Positions 36,101-44,047 of a DNA stretch of 64,000 nucleotides are shown piece by piece. The stretch lies in assembly GCA_943914465.1 (NCBI GenBank), contig CALUCD010000003.1:1-64000 (forward strand), written 5' to 3'. Source of the DNA: an uncultured Corynebacterium sp. (GTDB taxonomy: Bacteria > Actinomycetota > Actinomycetes > Mycobacteriales > Mycobacteriaceae). Made by a program: the position numbers and the translations under genes. The first letter of the stretch is position 1; every line of letters begins with the position of its first letter. Below the pieces are notes generated by a model that worked only from the letters and a program-made list of their open reading frames with translations, made no database searches and had not been told where the DNA came from.

Positions 36101-36152
36101 CAGTATTGGCTTTCTTCGCGTTCGGCCGCGGTTGGTTCAAGCGAGTAGCCAA
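33132..36152 (-). CDS. UPF0182 family membrane protein
   Basis: About 1006 residues. Roughly seven membrane helices occupy the first 300 residues, followed by a large probably extracellular domain and a disordered acidic tail from about residue 920 (SPTSPDKKQEDARGADDG). It resembles the actinobacterial UPF0182 proteins (Rv3193c type), whose function is unknown. I choose a TTG start (LATRLNQPRP) because AAGGAG lies five bases before it; the longer frame lacks support. It diverges from the PPA1309-like gene, a neighbourhood conserved in actinobacteria. Confidence 0.88.
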   Translation of the reverse strand: MATRLNQPRPNAKKANTGLWVTVGVIGAVLFLLPIVVGLYTDYLWFGELRYRGVFNTVILTRIILFVVFALIGGAISYTAARFAWRGRPRTAAVAGDPFSTNAQYRASVEQGVRTLLVWVPVAVALFTGLAGQRLWRTFMLWFNGGEFGVADAQFGRDLGFYAFALPAIAALVDLLSMLLLVAFLVGLAGHYLLGGIRVGNNATGVSGKISKSARIQLAVTAGAWMLAKAASYWLERYQLLYARNDIFTGASYTTINAMLPAKLILTIIALGVAAAFFVSIVYKDLRIPVLATVLMLVSSVVIGNVWPALLEQFSVKPNRQAKEYDYIGRNIEATRYAYGLTSDKVTYDENWGQSNVSNSAVADDAATISNIRLLDPDIIAPTFTQNQQLRNFYGFPEQLAMDRYEVDGELRDFVVAARELNPNSLSENQRDWINRHTVYTHGNGFIAAQANTVDEAAQDAGSTRGGLPIFTVSDLQTNAIARENDDAEELGIRVDEPRIYYGPVIASASDNLDYAIVGDNGQGPVEYDTDTSTYTYTGEGGVGVGNWFNRMAYAIKYQELNLILSDRVGGDSKILYDRDPRQRVEKVAPWLTTDSKTYPAVIDGRVKWIVDGYTTLSQLPYSTRTSLTDATQDALNPDGTTQRLVNNELGYIRNSVKATVDAYDGTVELYAFDETDPVLQAWMGVFPGTVKPESEISDTLRDHLRYPEDLFKVQRELLARYHVDDPGVFFNNDAFWSVPNDPTAPESRQELYQPPYYIVASDPETKDASFQLITPFRGLNREFLSAHMAVSSDPESYGDITVRVLPTNTQTQGPKQAQDALMSSDQVARDRTLWEGTNDLKNGNLLTLPVGGGEILYVEPIYSQRKDQESAFPKLLRVLVFYRGQVGYAPTISQALSQVGINPAAAQDIDLVDEGDADTRTGQDAASPTSPDKKQEDARGADDGAEESGGRAGGATNKDEALSNIDVALRDLERAREGSFEEYGRALDELDKAVADYQRFGDGQR

Positions 36153-36290
36153 TCCTTCTCCTTTTCCCTGCTGCACCCCCACGCGCAAGCCCCGCACACT
36201 TCGTGCTCATCAAGCGCGCAGGATGCAAACTGACGCATACTAGTCTTCTAGCTTAAATAATTGAACGGATAAGGCGTCGAAAGGGTTCCC

Positions 36291-36845
36291 GTGCTGCGAC
36301 AACAAGCATTGAACACGGCAATGATGGAAGCGGTCGAGTTTGTCCACGCGGAGGGATGGGATGAGCCGCCCACCCTGTTTGCACTCGTTCCCTCTGAGCT
36401 TGTTGTTGACCAGCTTGAGGAGCTCGAGCGCGCCGATAACCACGGTTCAGTACCGCCGCTGACGCTCGTCGTACAGGACTTGCCGGAATCAATACTTCCC
36501 GGTTCAGGCGAGCTGGCGGACTACATCGCGCGCGCCACGTGGCCGCAGCAGGTAGCCGGGGTCATCCTCGCTCAGGAGATTGTGTTTCGCGACACCGCTG
36601 AGGCCAGCGCGGGCGGTGATCCCCGTCAAGCCCGCCTCTTCTCGGGTGTACTCCGCGAAGTGGACGCCGATGATGCCGAGATCGAACAAACGCTGTTACA
36701 GATCCGTCCGACAGAGGCTGAGCTTGAGGAAGGCGGCCTGTTTGCCCATGATGATATTGAGCTGCGCGGCGGGCCGAACGTCGCGCCGCAAGTACTCGCA
36801 GCCTTGCGGTATAGCTTGAGCCACGCCCCGGACGAGATCGACTAA
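36291..36845 (+). CDS. PPA1309-like conserved actinobacterial protein
   Basis: A 184-residue soluble acidic protein beginning at GTG with MLRQQALNTAMMEAVEFVHA. The GWDEPPTLFALVPSELV and TWPQQVAGVILAQEIVF segments are characteristic of the conserved actinobacterial family often named after PPA1309, regularly found next to UPF0182 and the PDZ/Lon-domain protein. No enzymatic motif is visible and the function is unknown. No membrane segment or signal peptide is seen. Confidence 0.8.
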   Translation: MLRQQALNTAMMEAVEFVHAEGWDEPPTLFALVPSELVVDQLEELERADNHGSVPPLTLVVQDLPESILPGSGELADYIARATWPQQVAGVILAQEIVFRDTAEASAGGDPRQARLFSGVLREVDADDAEIEQTLLQIRPTEAELEEGGLFAHDDIELRGGPNVAPQVLAALRYSLSHAPDEID

Positions 36846-36922
36846 CTGCCCGCGCATCTGTTCAATCAGGCTTCCTAGCCTACGATGGTGGAAACTGTCA
36901 CCTCCACCAAAGGAGTAACCCG

Positions 36923-37609
36923 GTGGCTTATCTACACCGTCTACACCGTGCATCTACAGTCGTGGCTGCACTCGCCCTTGCGTCCTTGCTCACCGCCTGT
37001 GTGGACGACCAGGCAGAACGCGGAACTGACGCGGCGAACAGCACAGACAATCCTGCCCTGGCCACAACGAGCACGACGGCAACCACCTCAACGACCAGTT
37101 CGGTGCGGACAACCCGGAGCACCGAGGCGTCGACAAGCAAAAGCTCCCGCGGCGACGACGAGAACGAGACAGAAGCGGTCGACGAAGTCGCGGGGCGCTT
37201 TTCGACGCTGGCGCCGCCCGAGCTATTCAAACAGCTGGAAGCTTGCACGTCGACTGGTATGGAGGGTTCGTACGATTGCTCCGGCCCAGAAATCGGTCAG
37301 TTCCAGTTCTTCGACTCCGAGTCGAAAGCAGCTTCCACAACCCAGCTGCTGACAGAGCTGCGCTCCTCACGCCTGGTGGAAGACCGAGGAGACCGGGTGG
37401 TCGGATGGTCAGTGCTTGGCACCTCCGCAATTATCACAGTGGTAGATAACCAGGCAGGTCAGGTGATGCAGCAGCTCATCTCAACCGACCAAGACGACCC
37501 GCGCACACGGATCTATGAACTTGGCCTTGCAGACCAGGTGGACGATGTCGTGACCCCGGGACAATCAACAACAGCCACGTCGGCATCTGCTACTTCGACC
37601 AGGCGCTAA
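36923..37609 (+). CDS. Predicted lipoprotein with Thr/Ser-rich linker
   Basis: A 228-residue exported protein. The signal peptide ends in the lipobox LLTAC, with the acylated cysteine at about residue 26. A Thr/Ser/Ala-rich low-complexity linker spans about 40-75, followed by a compact domain of about 120 residues with two cysteines (EACTSTGMEGSYDC), and a second Thr/Ser tail. GGAG precedes the GTG start. Its 3' end overlaps the convergent PDZ protease gene by 4 bp. No function can be assigned. Confidence 0.75.
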   Translation: MAYLHRLHRASTVVAALALASLLTACVDDQAERGTDAANSTDNPALATTSTTATTSTTSSVRTTRSTEASTSKSSRGDDENETEAVDEVAGRFSTLAPPELFKQLEACTSTGMEGSYDCSGPEIGQFQFFDSESKAASTTQLLTELRSSRLVEDRGDRVVGWSVLGTSAIITVVDNQAGQVMQQLISTDQDDPRTRIYELGLADQVDDVVTPGQSTTATSASATSTRR

Positions 37610-38700
37610 CTCGCGCGGCAGGTGGCGACCTCGCGGCCAGCGGTGAAATCCTCCATCGCTGCTATCGCGTCATCGAGGCTTGCTACCGAGGCAACAACCA
37701 TGTCCCCCGCGTTCGTGCGAGCAGCATCGGCGCAGTTGCCCTCCGGCGCGAGAAACAACTCGACATCAGCATCGCGCGCACTCGCGATCTTATGGGCGAT
37801 ACCACCGATGGGACCCACCTCCCCATCGTCATTGATCGTCCCGGTACCGGCGATAACGTGGCCACCCGTCAACTCACCGGGCGAGAGTTTGTCAATCACC
37901 GCAAGCGCGAAAATCATTCCCGCGCTTGGCCCCCCAACGTCCTGCAAATTGTAGGTGACATTGACCCCTCCACTTGGCGCCGAAGTCATCAGCACCCCAA
38001 GCAGGGCCTTGCTGTCTTCATCAGGGTCAGCTCCCAAGGCAACAGCCACTGTGCGCTCTGCGTTGGCCCGACGCAAGACAAGCTCGAGCCGATCACCCGG
38101 CTGAAGGGACCCAACGACCTCCTGCACTTCGCTCGGCTGAGTCACCTGACGCCCATTCGCTGCCAGAATCACATCCTCGGCTTCGAGTAATCCAGCGGCT
38201 GCCGAATCCTCGACGATATCGTGAACCACGACCTCCGTCGGGCGGCCAAGGTAGCGCATCGCAGCGACCGTTGCGGAGGCCTCTGAGGCAACGAACGCGC
38301 GCTTGTTGAATTCTCGAACCTCATCGTCGTTCAAGTCCGGAGGCAGGACCTGCTCGACCGGAACGAGCGTGTCATCTGTGGCGATCCACCGCCCAAACGC
38401 CTGCGGCAGTGTCATATTCGTTCGCACTGACACCGTGGTCATGTTCAGGGTGCCATCGGTGGTGTCAGTTTCGGCGCCGTCAATGCGCACGACTGGCTCA
38501 CCTGCGATCTCACCGAGTGTGTCAAACATCGGCCCAGCGCCCTGTGCTGCGTACGGCACAGTCAACGAGATGTTGGTACCCGGGATATGGTCGAATGACA
38601 GTAGCCCAGTGAGCAGTACGAGCGGGACCGCTCCCCAGACTACGGTTGACCACCGCCGGTCTTGCACTGTCTCAGATCGCGCCATCTCAGCTGTAGTCAC
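37606..38700 (-). CDS. Membrane-anchored PDZ and Lon-type (S16) protease domain protein
   Basis: A 364-residue protein of the YlbL-like family. A single N-terminal helix (about 20-40) anchors it; a PDZ domain lies at about 150-230 (VVHDIVEDSAAAGLLEAEDVI). The C-terminal S16 domain has the Ser in GGPSAGMIFALAVID and the Lys in GPIGGIAHKI, the Lon-type dyad. It would cleave or process proteins outside the membrane. The GTG at 38700 is used; an ATG 15 bp inside is an alternative. Confidence 0.9.
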   Translation of the reverse strand: MTTAEMARSETVQDRRWSTVVWGAVPLVLLTGLLSFDHIPGTNISLTVPYAAQGAGPMFDTLGEIAGEPVVRIDGAETDTTDGTLNMTTVSVRTNMTLPQAFGRWIATDDTLVPVEQVLPPDLNDDEVREFNKRAFVASEASATVAAMRYLGRPTEVVVHDIVEDSAAAGLLEAEDVILAANGRQVTQPSEVQEVVGSLQPGDRLELVLRRANAERTVAVALGADPDEDSKALLGVLMTSAPSGGVNVTYNLQDVGGPSAGMIFALAVIDKLSPGELTGGHVIAGTGTINDDGEVGPIGGIAHKIASARDADVELFLAPEGNCADAARTNAGDMVVASVASLDDAIAAMEDFTAGREVATCRAS

Positions 38701-38796
38701 GAGGCATCAGCTTAGCGCTGGAGGTAGCAATCTCCTACCGCCGGTCGTAGCCAGATCCTCGCCCCGGTCAGTTCACCGTCTGTAGTGTGGGCGAGT

Positions 38797-40302
38797 ATGA
38801 GCAATGGATTCGGATTCTCCTTTCCTAACGACGACCGCGATGAGGAACGCGACAATAACCGCGACCACGGCGGGAGCAACGGGCAAAGTGGCCCGGGGGA
38901 AGGTAGCGACCAGCCCGGTGGGCCAACGAACCCGTTTGCCGCGTTCAACTTAGGAGGCTTCGGAGCGTTCGGCGGCCCCGGGCCTGGCGGTGCCGGGCCT
39001 GGGGGCCCCGGCGGCGAGGGCAGCCTCGGCGACATCCTCAACCAATTCGGGCAAATGCTTTCAGGCATGGGGTCCTCGTTGAACGCTCAAGATAATGCCG
39101 ATGCCGTGAACTTCGAGACTGCTGCGCGCATGGCACGCCAACGCATCGGTTCATCCCCCTCCGTCTCAGACCCAGATAGCAAGGCAGTAGAGGAGGCGGT
39201 GAAACTCGCTGACCTCTGGCTCAATGACACCACTACCCTGCCAGCCTCGAGCTCCACTGCGCGCGCATGGAACGCAGAGACGTGGCTGACCGAGACGATG
39301 CCGATGTGGAAACGACTGGTCAACCCTGTTGCAGACCAAATGAATCGGGCCCAGGTGGACAAGATGCCACCGGAGATGCGCGAACTCATGGGCCCAATGT
39401 CAGCGATGATGCGCCAGATGAACTCCATGCAGTTTGGCATGAAGCTTGGACACGCGCTCGGCGACCTCGCACAACAGGCGCTCACCGGAACAGACTTCGG
39501 ACTCCCGGTTGCGCCCCGGGGAACCACCGCACTCTTGCCCGGCAATGTCGCCGAAATTTCAAAGGGCCTTGACGTTCCTGGCCAAGAGGTCATCGTCTAC
39601 ACCGCTGCACGTGAGGCCGCGCGACAACGACTGTTCCAGCACGTGCCATGGCTGGTGGAACGCATCGTCTCAGCGGTTGAGGAGTATGCCGCCGGACTCG
39701 AGATCGATACCTCTCACATTGAAGAAGTCGCCCGCGGCCTCAACCTGGAATCCGGGGATCCGCGCCAGATCCAGGAAGCACTGAACGGTTTGCAAGGCCA
39801 GGACCTCTCCCCACGGGTCGGGTCACGTAACGCTGCCGCAACCTCCCGGTTGGAAACGCTGCTCGCGCTCGTGGAGGGGTGGGTAGACGTCGTTGTAGCC
39901 GAAGCCCTCGACGGGCGTATCCCGTCCGCGCCGCAACTCGCCGAGGCCTGGGCGCGACGGCGGGCCACGGGCGGCTCTGCTGAACAGGCATTTGCCAATG
40001 TCGTCGGTATCGAGCTTGCCGCACCCAGAGTTCACGAGGCCGCAGAGCTGTGGCGTCGCGCCAAAGACGCCGTTGGCGTCGAACGCCGGGACGAGGTGTG
40101 GGATCACCCTGATTTTCTGCCCACCGCAGAGCATCTCTCAAACCCAGCGGCCTTCTTAGACACGCTGCTCGACGATGCTCCGGATACGGATTTTGACGCC
40201 GAATTTGCCAAGCTTGAAGAAGAGCTGCGCGGCAACCCCGAGCTCAAGCGCGAAGACGGCGATGGCAAAGACAGCGGCAGCGAGGACGGCACGGAGCTGT
40301 AG
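38797..40302 (+). CDS. DUF2342 / zincin-like protein (TIGR03624 type) with degenerate metal site
   Basis: A 501-residue soluble protein. The first 75 residues are disordered and rich in Asp, Gly and Pro. The remainder matches the DUF2342 family by LGHALGDLAQQALTGTDFGL, VIVYTAAREAARQRLFQHVPWL and LLALVEGWVDVVV. In catalytic relatives the second segment carries HExxH and the third EGHxxxV; here both histidine positions are replaced, so metal-dependent proteolysis is unlikely. The acidic C terminus is disordered. It diverges from the PDZ protease gene, as in other actinobacteria. Confidence 0.82.
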   Translation: MSNGFGFSFPNDDRDEERDNNRDHGGSNGQSGPGEGSDQPGGPTNPFAAFNLGGFGAFGGPGPGGAGPGGPGGEGSLGDILNQFGQMLSGMGSSLNAQDNADAVNFETAARMARQRIGSSPSVSDPDSKAVEEAVKLADLWLNDTTTLPASSSTARAWNAETWLTETMPMWKRLVNPVADQMNRAQVDKMPPEMRELMGPMSAMMRQMNSMQFGMKLGHALGDLAQQALTGTDFGLPVAPRGTTALLPGNVAEISKGLDVPGQEVIVYTAAREAARQRLFQHVPWLVERIVSAVEEYAAGLEIDTSHIEEVARGLNLESGDPRQIQEALNGLQGQDLSPRVGSRNAAATSRLETLLALVEGWVDVVVAEALDGRIPSAPQLAEAWARRRATGGSAEQAFANVVGIELAAPRVHEAAELWRRAKDAVGVERRDEVWDHPDFLPTAEHLSNPAAFLDTLLDDAPDTDFDAEFAKLEEELRGNPELKREDGDGKDSGSEDGTEL

Positions 40303-40338
40303 AACTGTAGGGGCTTTTTAGTTCGACAATGGCAGACA

Positions 40339-41190
40339 ATGGCAGTGGCGCAGCAAGTAAGCGATTTCACACGTGTGCGGTTGGCCGACGGCGTCAACGT
40401 GTTCCAGCGCGGGCCAAAGATGCTGCAGTTCGGGATGGATGCGACGCGCACGGGCATCATCGAAACTCCCTTCGCGCCACAACTGCAGCCAGTACTCGAC
40501 GCAGTGGTGAAACCCCGTCAGCTCCGTCATCTCGCTGCAGATCTGCGCGCAATCATCGGAGCTGAGGCAGCCGCGAGCCTGCTCGCCGAGCTGCTGTCCT
40601 ACCGCATCATCGTTCCGATCACACCATCACAACTGCTTGTGGTAGGAACCTCACCCCTGTCACAGGCGCTGAGTCAGCTTCTGGAACGTTGCGGCCCAGC
40701 CGTGCATACGCCCAAAAAGCACGGCAGTGAACTGGAGTTTTTGCGTGCCGTGGACCCGTGGTCGCCACTGGTCATGGTTGATTCCTTGTCGCGGGCGAGT
40801 GTGATGGCAAAGCTTGTCAAAACGCGTTCAGGACCGACCGTGCCTGTCATGCTCGTTGATTCCAAAATCGTGATTGGCCCGCTGCGCCTCACCCCGCGCG
40901 ACCCCTGCCCGGCATGCTTGAATCTTTACTGTCTTGACCAGGATGCCGGCTGGGATGCCACGCTCCACCAACTGCCGGCAGGGCCGCTACAACCGGACCC
41001 GGTGGTCCTTACCGCCGGTGCCGCGGCTGCGGCCGCATACATCAGGCGCGTGGCCGGGATTGCAGACCCACCCGGAGTCGACGCTGCTCCCCCAGCCCCG
41101 GGGCAGGTATTAGTGATCGACCCGTTTGGTCAGCAGATGAGCACCGAACACATACTGCGGCCGCACCCACGCTGCCAAGTGTGCTATTGA
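40339..41190 (+). CDS. ThiF/cyclodehydratase-like protein with zinc-binding cysteines
   Basis: A 283-residue protein similar to the actinobacterial ThiF-like or TOMM-precursor-binding (cyclodehydratase N-domain) proteins found beside uvrD2. An N-terminal winged-helix-like half (residues 1-95) precedes a Rossmann-like half. The usual E1 nucleotide motif GxGxxG is replaced by LVVGTSPLSQALSQ. Cysteine pairs DPCPACLNLYC and CQVC at the very C terminus would bind zinc. No precursor peptide, YcaO or McbC-like gene is nearby, so a role in peptide modification is doubtful. Function unknown. Confidence 0.7.
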   Translation: MAVAQQVSDFTRVRLADGVNVFQRGPKMLQFGMDATRTGIIETPFAPQLQPVLDAVVKPRQLRHLAADLRAIIGAEAAASLLAELLSYRIIVPITPSQLLVVGTSPLSQALSQLLERCGPAVHTPKKHGSELEFLRAVDPWSPLVMVDSLSRASVMAKLVKTRSGPTVPVMLVDSKIVIGPLRLTPRDPCPACLNLYCLDQDAGWDATLHQLPAGPLQPDPVVLTAGAAAAAAYIRRVAGIADPPGVDAAPPAPGQVLVIDPFGQQMSTEHILRPHPRCQVCY

Positions 41191-41233
41191 CGAACGCGTG
41201 CTTTTGAAATGAGTGAAATGGCGCTAGTGGGCG

Positions 41234-43282
41234 TTAGTGATACTGGGCGACGATCTCAAGAACATCTTCCGCGTAGGCCTGAGCTTTCACCTCACCGACT
41301 CCAGGAATGTCGAGCAGCGCAGGAACGTCTGAGGGCAGCGCTTCCGCGATAGCAATCAGCGTGGCGTCCGAGAAAACCATATACGCCGGTTGCCCCGACG
41401 CACGCGAAACGTCAAGCCGCCACTGACGCAGCGCGTTAAACAGCTCTTCGCTGTAACCAGGTTCGCACGTTGCGTGCCGCCCAAGCGCCTTGTCCGCCGG
41501 GGTATCAAGGGGTTGTAAACACACGCGGCACCGCCGCTGACGCTTGAGCCTGGCGGGTGTCACCTCGGCATCGAGCTCAGGAATAAGGCCGTTCATAAAG
41601 CGCGACCGTGAGCGTGATTTATGTCCTCCTTCCTGCCGCGCCAGCGCCCAGGAGAGATACAAGTACCGGCGGGCCCGGGTGATGCCGACATAAAACAGCC
41701 GACGTTCTTCTTCAATCTGCTCCTCACCGGCCTTCACTGCGTGAGAGATAGGCAGCGTATTTTCCACCAACCCCACAAGAAACACCGCGTCCCACTCAAG
41801 ACCTTTCGCGGCATGGAGGCTCGCAAGCGTCACGCCATCAATCGCAGGTGGCTGTTTCGCCTCCGCCCGTTGGTACAGCGACCGAAGCACGTCATCCAGC
41901 GTATGCGCCTCTTTGGTGCGAACCATCTCCTCAATCAGGTCCACCAGAGCGTTGAGCGCTTGCCACCGCTCCCGAGCTTGCGCCCCCTCCGGTTCCGTCG
42001 GAGTCAGACCGAGTGGAGCAAACGCCGCACGGGCAACCGCAACAGGGTCATCGGGAAGATCGCCTCTGCGTGCGGCTCGCAAGAGCTGGCGCATCGCCTC
42101 CTGGATCTCCCCCCGGCGAAAGAATCCCTCACCCCCTCTGACCTGGTACATGATGCCAGCATCTGCCAGCGCAGCTTCAAACGCAGCCGATTGGGCGTTG
42201 ATACGGTACAGCACCGCAATTTCGCGCGCCGGGACACCGTCATCAAGCAGCCGGCGAATCGTTGCGGCAACTTCGCGGGCCTCAGTCGGCTCGTCGTCAT
42301 AGGCCTTGAAGATCGGACTCGGGCCGGGGGCTTGCATTCCCAGCAACTCCAACCGAGTGCCGGCCGCGCGCCCACGTGCCGCCGAGATCACGGTGTTTGC
42401 CAAACGCGTGATCTCCGGGGTGGAGCGGTAATCTCGCTGGAGCTTGACCACTGTCGCATGGTCGTACGTCCGCGAAAAGTTCAGCAGGTACTCGGGGCTC
42501 GCGCCGGTGAATGAATAGATCGTCTGGTTCGCGTCACCCACCACCGTGACATCATCACGGTTACCCAGCCAACCTTCGAGCACCCTCTGCTGCAATGGGG
42601 TCACATCCTGGTATTCGTCCACGACGAACGTCTGATACTGCGTGCGAAACTCCTCAGCGACCGCCGGGGCATGCTCAAGGGCCGCGGCGACATGCAGCAA
42701 CAGGTCATCAAAATCTAACAGCATGCCATCAGGGCTGGTCTTTGACTGCTCGTAGGTGCGATACACCGCCGCGACCTTCGACGGGTCTGTGGGCGGTGTC
42801 CTGGTCGTAGCCCCAATGTGCTCGACGTAATTGTCTGGGCTGACGACGTTCGCTTTCGCCCACTCGATCTCTCCAAGCAGATCGCGCAGCATTTCTTTGC
42901 TCGAGTCAGCCCCGACGCTGCGCGCGGCACGGGCCACGAGGGGAAACTTGTTATCCAGCAGCTTCCACGGTAGATCGCCAGCGACCTGAGGCCAGAAGTA
43001 AGCAAGTTGCCGCAGCGCCGCAGAGTGAAACGTCCGCGCCTGCACCCCGCCGATTCCCATCACGCGCAGGCGGTCCCGCATTTCACCTGCTGCGCGCTGC
43101 GTAAACGTCACCGCGAGCACCTTGTTGGGGGCGACCATGCCTTGATCAATCAGATGGGCGATCCGGTACGTGATTGTTCGCGTCTTTCCAGTACCCGCAC
43201 CAGCTAATATGCAGACGGGTCCACGCGGAGCAAGTGCCGCCACCCGTTGATCCTCATCGAGCACACTCAGGTCTAGTGGCAT
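41234..43282 (-). CDS. uvrD2: ATP-dependent DNA helicase UvrD2
   Basis: A 682-residue superfamily 1A helicase. Motif I is LAGAGTGKTRTITYR, motif II VDEYQDVTPLQQ, and motif VI VGITRARRYLYLS. After the motor comes a four-cysteine segment (CRVCLQPLD to GRHATC, about 580-615) and a C-terminal HRDC domain, the arrangement described for mycobacterial UvrD2. It unwinds DNA during repair and replication. The ATG lies 3 bp after the NUDIX gene's upstream neighbour spacing, that is, the NUDIX stop-start pair is separated by 3 bp, so both genes are co-transcribed. Confidence 0.93.
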   Translation of the reverse strand: MPLDLSVLDEDQRVAALAPRGPVCILAGAGTGKTRTITYRIAHLIDQGMVAPNKVLAVTFTQRAAGEMRDRLRVMGIGGVQARTFHSAALRQLAYFWPQVAGDLPWKLLDNKFPLVARAARSVGADSSKEMLRDLLGEIEWAKANVVSPDNYVEHIGATTRTPPTDPSKVAAVYRTYEQSKTSPDGMLLDFDDLLLHVAAALEHAPAVAEEFRTQYQTFVVDEYQDVTPLQQRVLEGWLGNRDDVTVVGDANQTIYSFTGASPEYLLNFSRTYDHATVVKLQRDYRSTPEITRLANTVISAARGRAAGTRLELLGMQAPGPSPIFKAYDDEPTEAREVAATIRRLLDDGVPAREIAVLYRINAQSAAFEAALADAGIMYQVRGGEGFFRRGEIQEAMRQLLRAARRGDLPDDPVAVARAAFAPLGLTPTEPEGAQARERWQALNALVDLIEEMVRTKEAHTLDDVLRSLYQRAEAKQPPAIDGVTLASLHAAKGLEWDAVFLVGLVENTLPISHAVKAGEEQIEEERRLFYVGITRARRYLYLSWALARQEGGHKSRSRSRFMNGLIPELDAEVTPARLKRQRRCRVCLQPLDTPADKALGRHATCEPGYSEELFNALRQWRLDVSRASGQPAYMVFSDATLIAIAEALPSDVPALLDIPGVGEVKAQAYAEDVLEIVAQYH

Positions 43283-43285
43283 GGC

Positions 43286-44047
43286 TCATCCCCCTTCAAA
43301 CTCCCCGCGGGCCCATCGGTCGATCAATGTGCGCGCGAGACTACCTTCACGCGCCAACGGTAGCGACGAGAGCTGATCGCGCTGCACCCAGCGCGTGTGC
43401 ACCAGCTCCCCATCTGTCTCACCAACCTGCTCAACGTCATCGGTGCGGGAGGTAAACCCGAGCATGAGCGCGCCAGTCGTCGGCCACGGTTGCGAACCTA
43501 CATAGACGATGTCATAGACACGCCGGCCGGTTTCCTCCCACACCTCGCGCCGCCACGCATCCTCAACACATTCACCGGCTTCCACGTACCCGGCGACGCA
43601 GCTGAAGAATCCGCTGCGCCTCGCGTGCTCTGCAAGGAGAATTTGCGAGCCATCACTATTTTGGATAAGGCCTATCACCGCTGGATCGATCCGTGGGAAC
43701 ACCGGCCGCCCAGAACGCCCGCGCGCGGTTGTGCCCGCATTATCCCACGTCAGTCGCGATCCATCAGCCGGGTCAAAAACAATCTGTTCCTGCGCGCGCA
43801 ACAGCGCAACTGCGCGAGCAACGCCAGGATCTGTAGCGTGCGTTCGGGCATCACCCACCTGCGAGCTGAACTGTGTCACACTCGTGTCCAGCAAACGCGC
43901 TGCGAAGACTCCGTCTGACAGTTGGATAAGCGGGCCGATCGTCGCAGTTGGCGCGGCAACAAGGAGCGGCTGCCCGTCGTCGTCCAGCGCGAAAGCGTAG
44001 TCCTCATCGAACAGCAGGTAGTGCTCACTCGGGTTGCTTTGTGGCAT
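43286..44047 (-). CDS. nudC: NADH pyrophosphatase-type NUDIX hydrolase (NudC-like)
   Basis: A 253-residue hydrolase with the Nudix box GYVEAGECVEDAWRREVWEE and the SQPWP motif that marks the NudC subgroup, which cleaves NAD(H) and can remove NAD caps from RNA. The N-terminal domain is present, but the four zinc-binding cysteines normally preceding FPRIDPAVIGLI are absent: that stretch has no cysteine. It overlaps the upstream K+ channel gene by 23 bp and lies 3 bp from uvrD2. Confidence 0.85.
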   Translation of the reverse strand: MPQSNPSEHYLLFDEDYAFALDDDGQPLLVAAPTATIGPLIQLSDGVFAARLLDTSVTQFSSQVGDARTHATDPGVARAVALLRAQEQIVFDPADGSRLTWDNAGTTARGRSGRPVFPRIDPAVIGLIQNSDGSQILLAEHARRSGFFSCVAGYVEAGECVEDAWRREVWEETGRRVYDIVYVGSQPWPTTGALMLGFTSRTDDVEQVGETDGELVHTRWVQRDQLSSLPLAREGSLARTLIDRWARGEFEGG

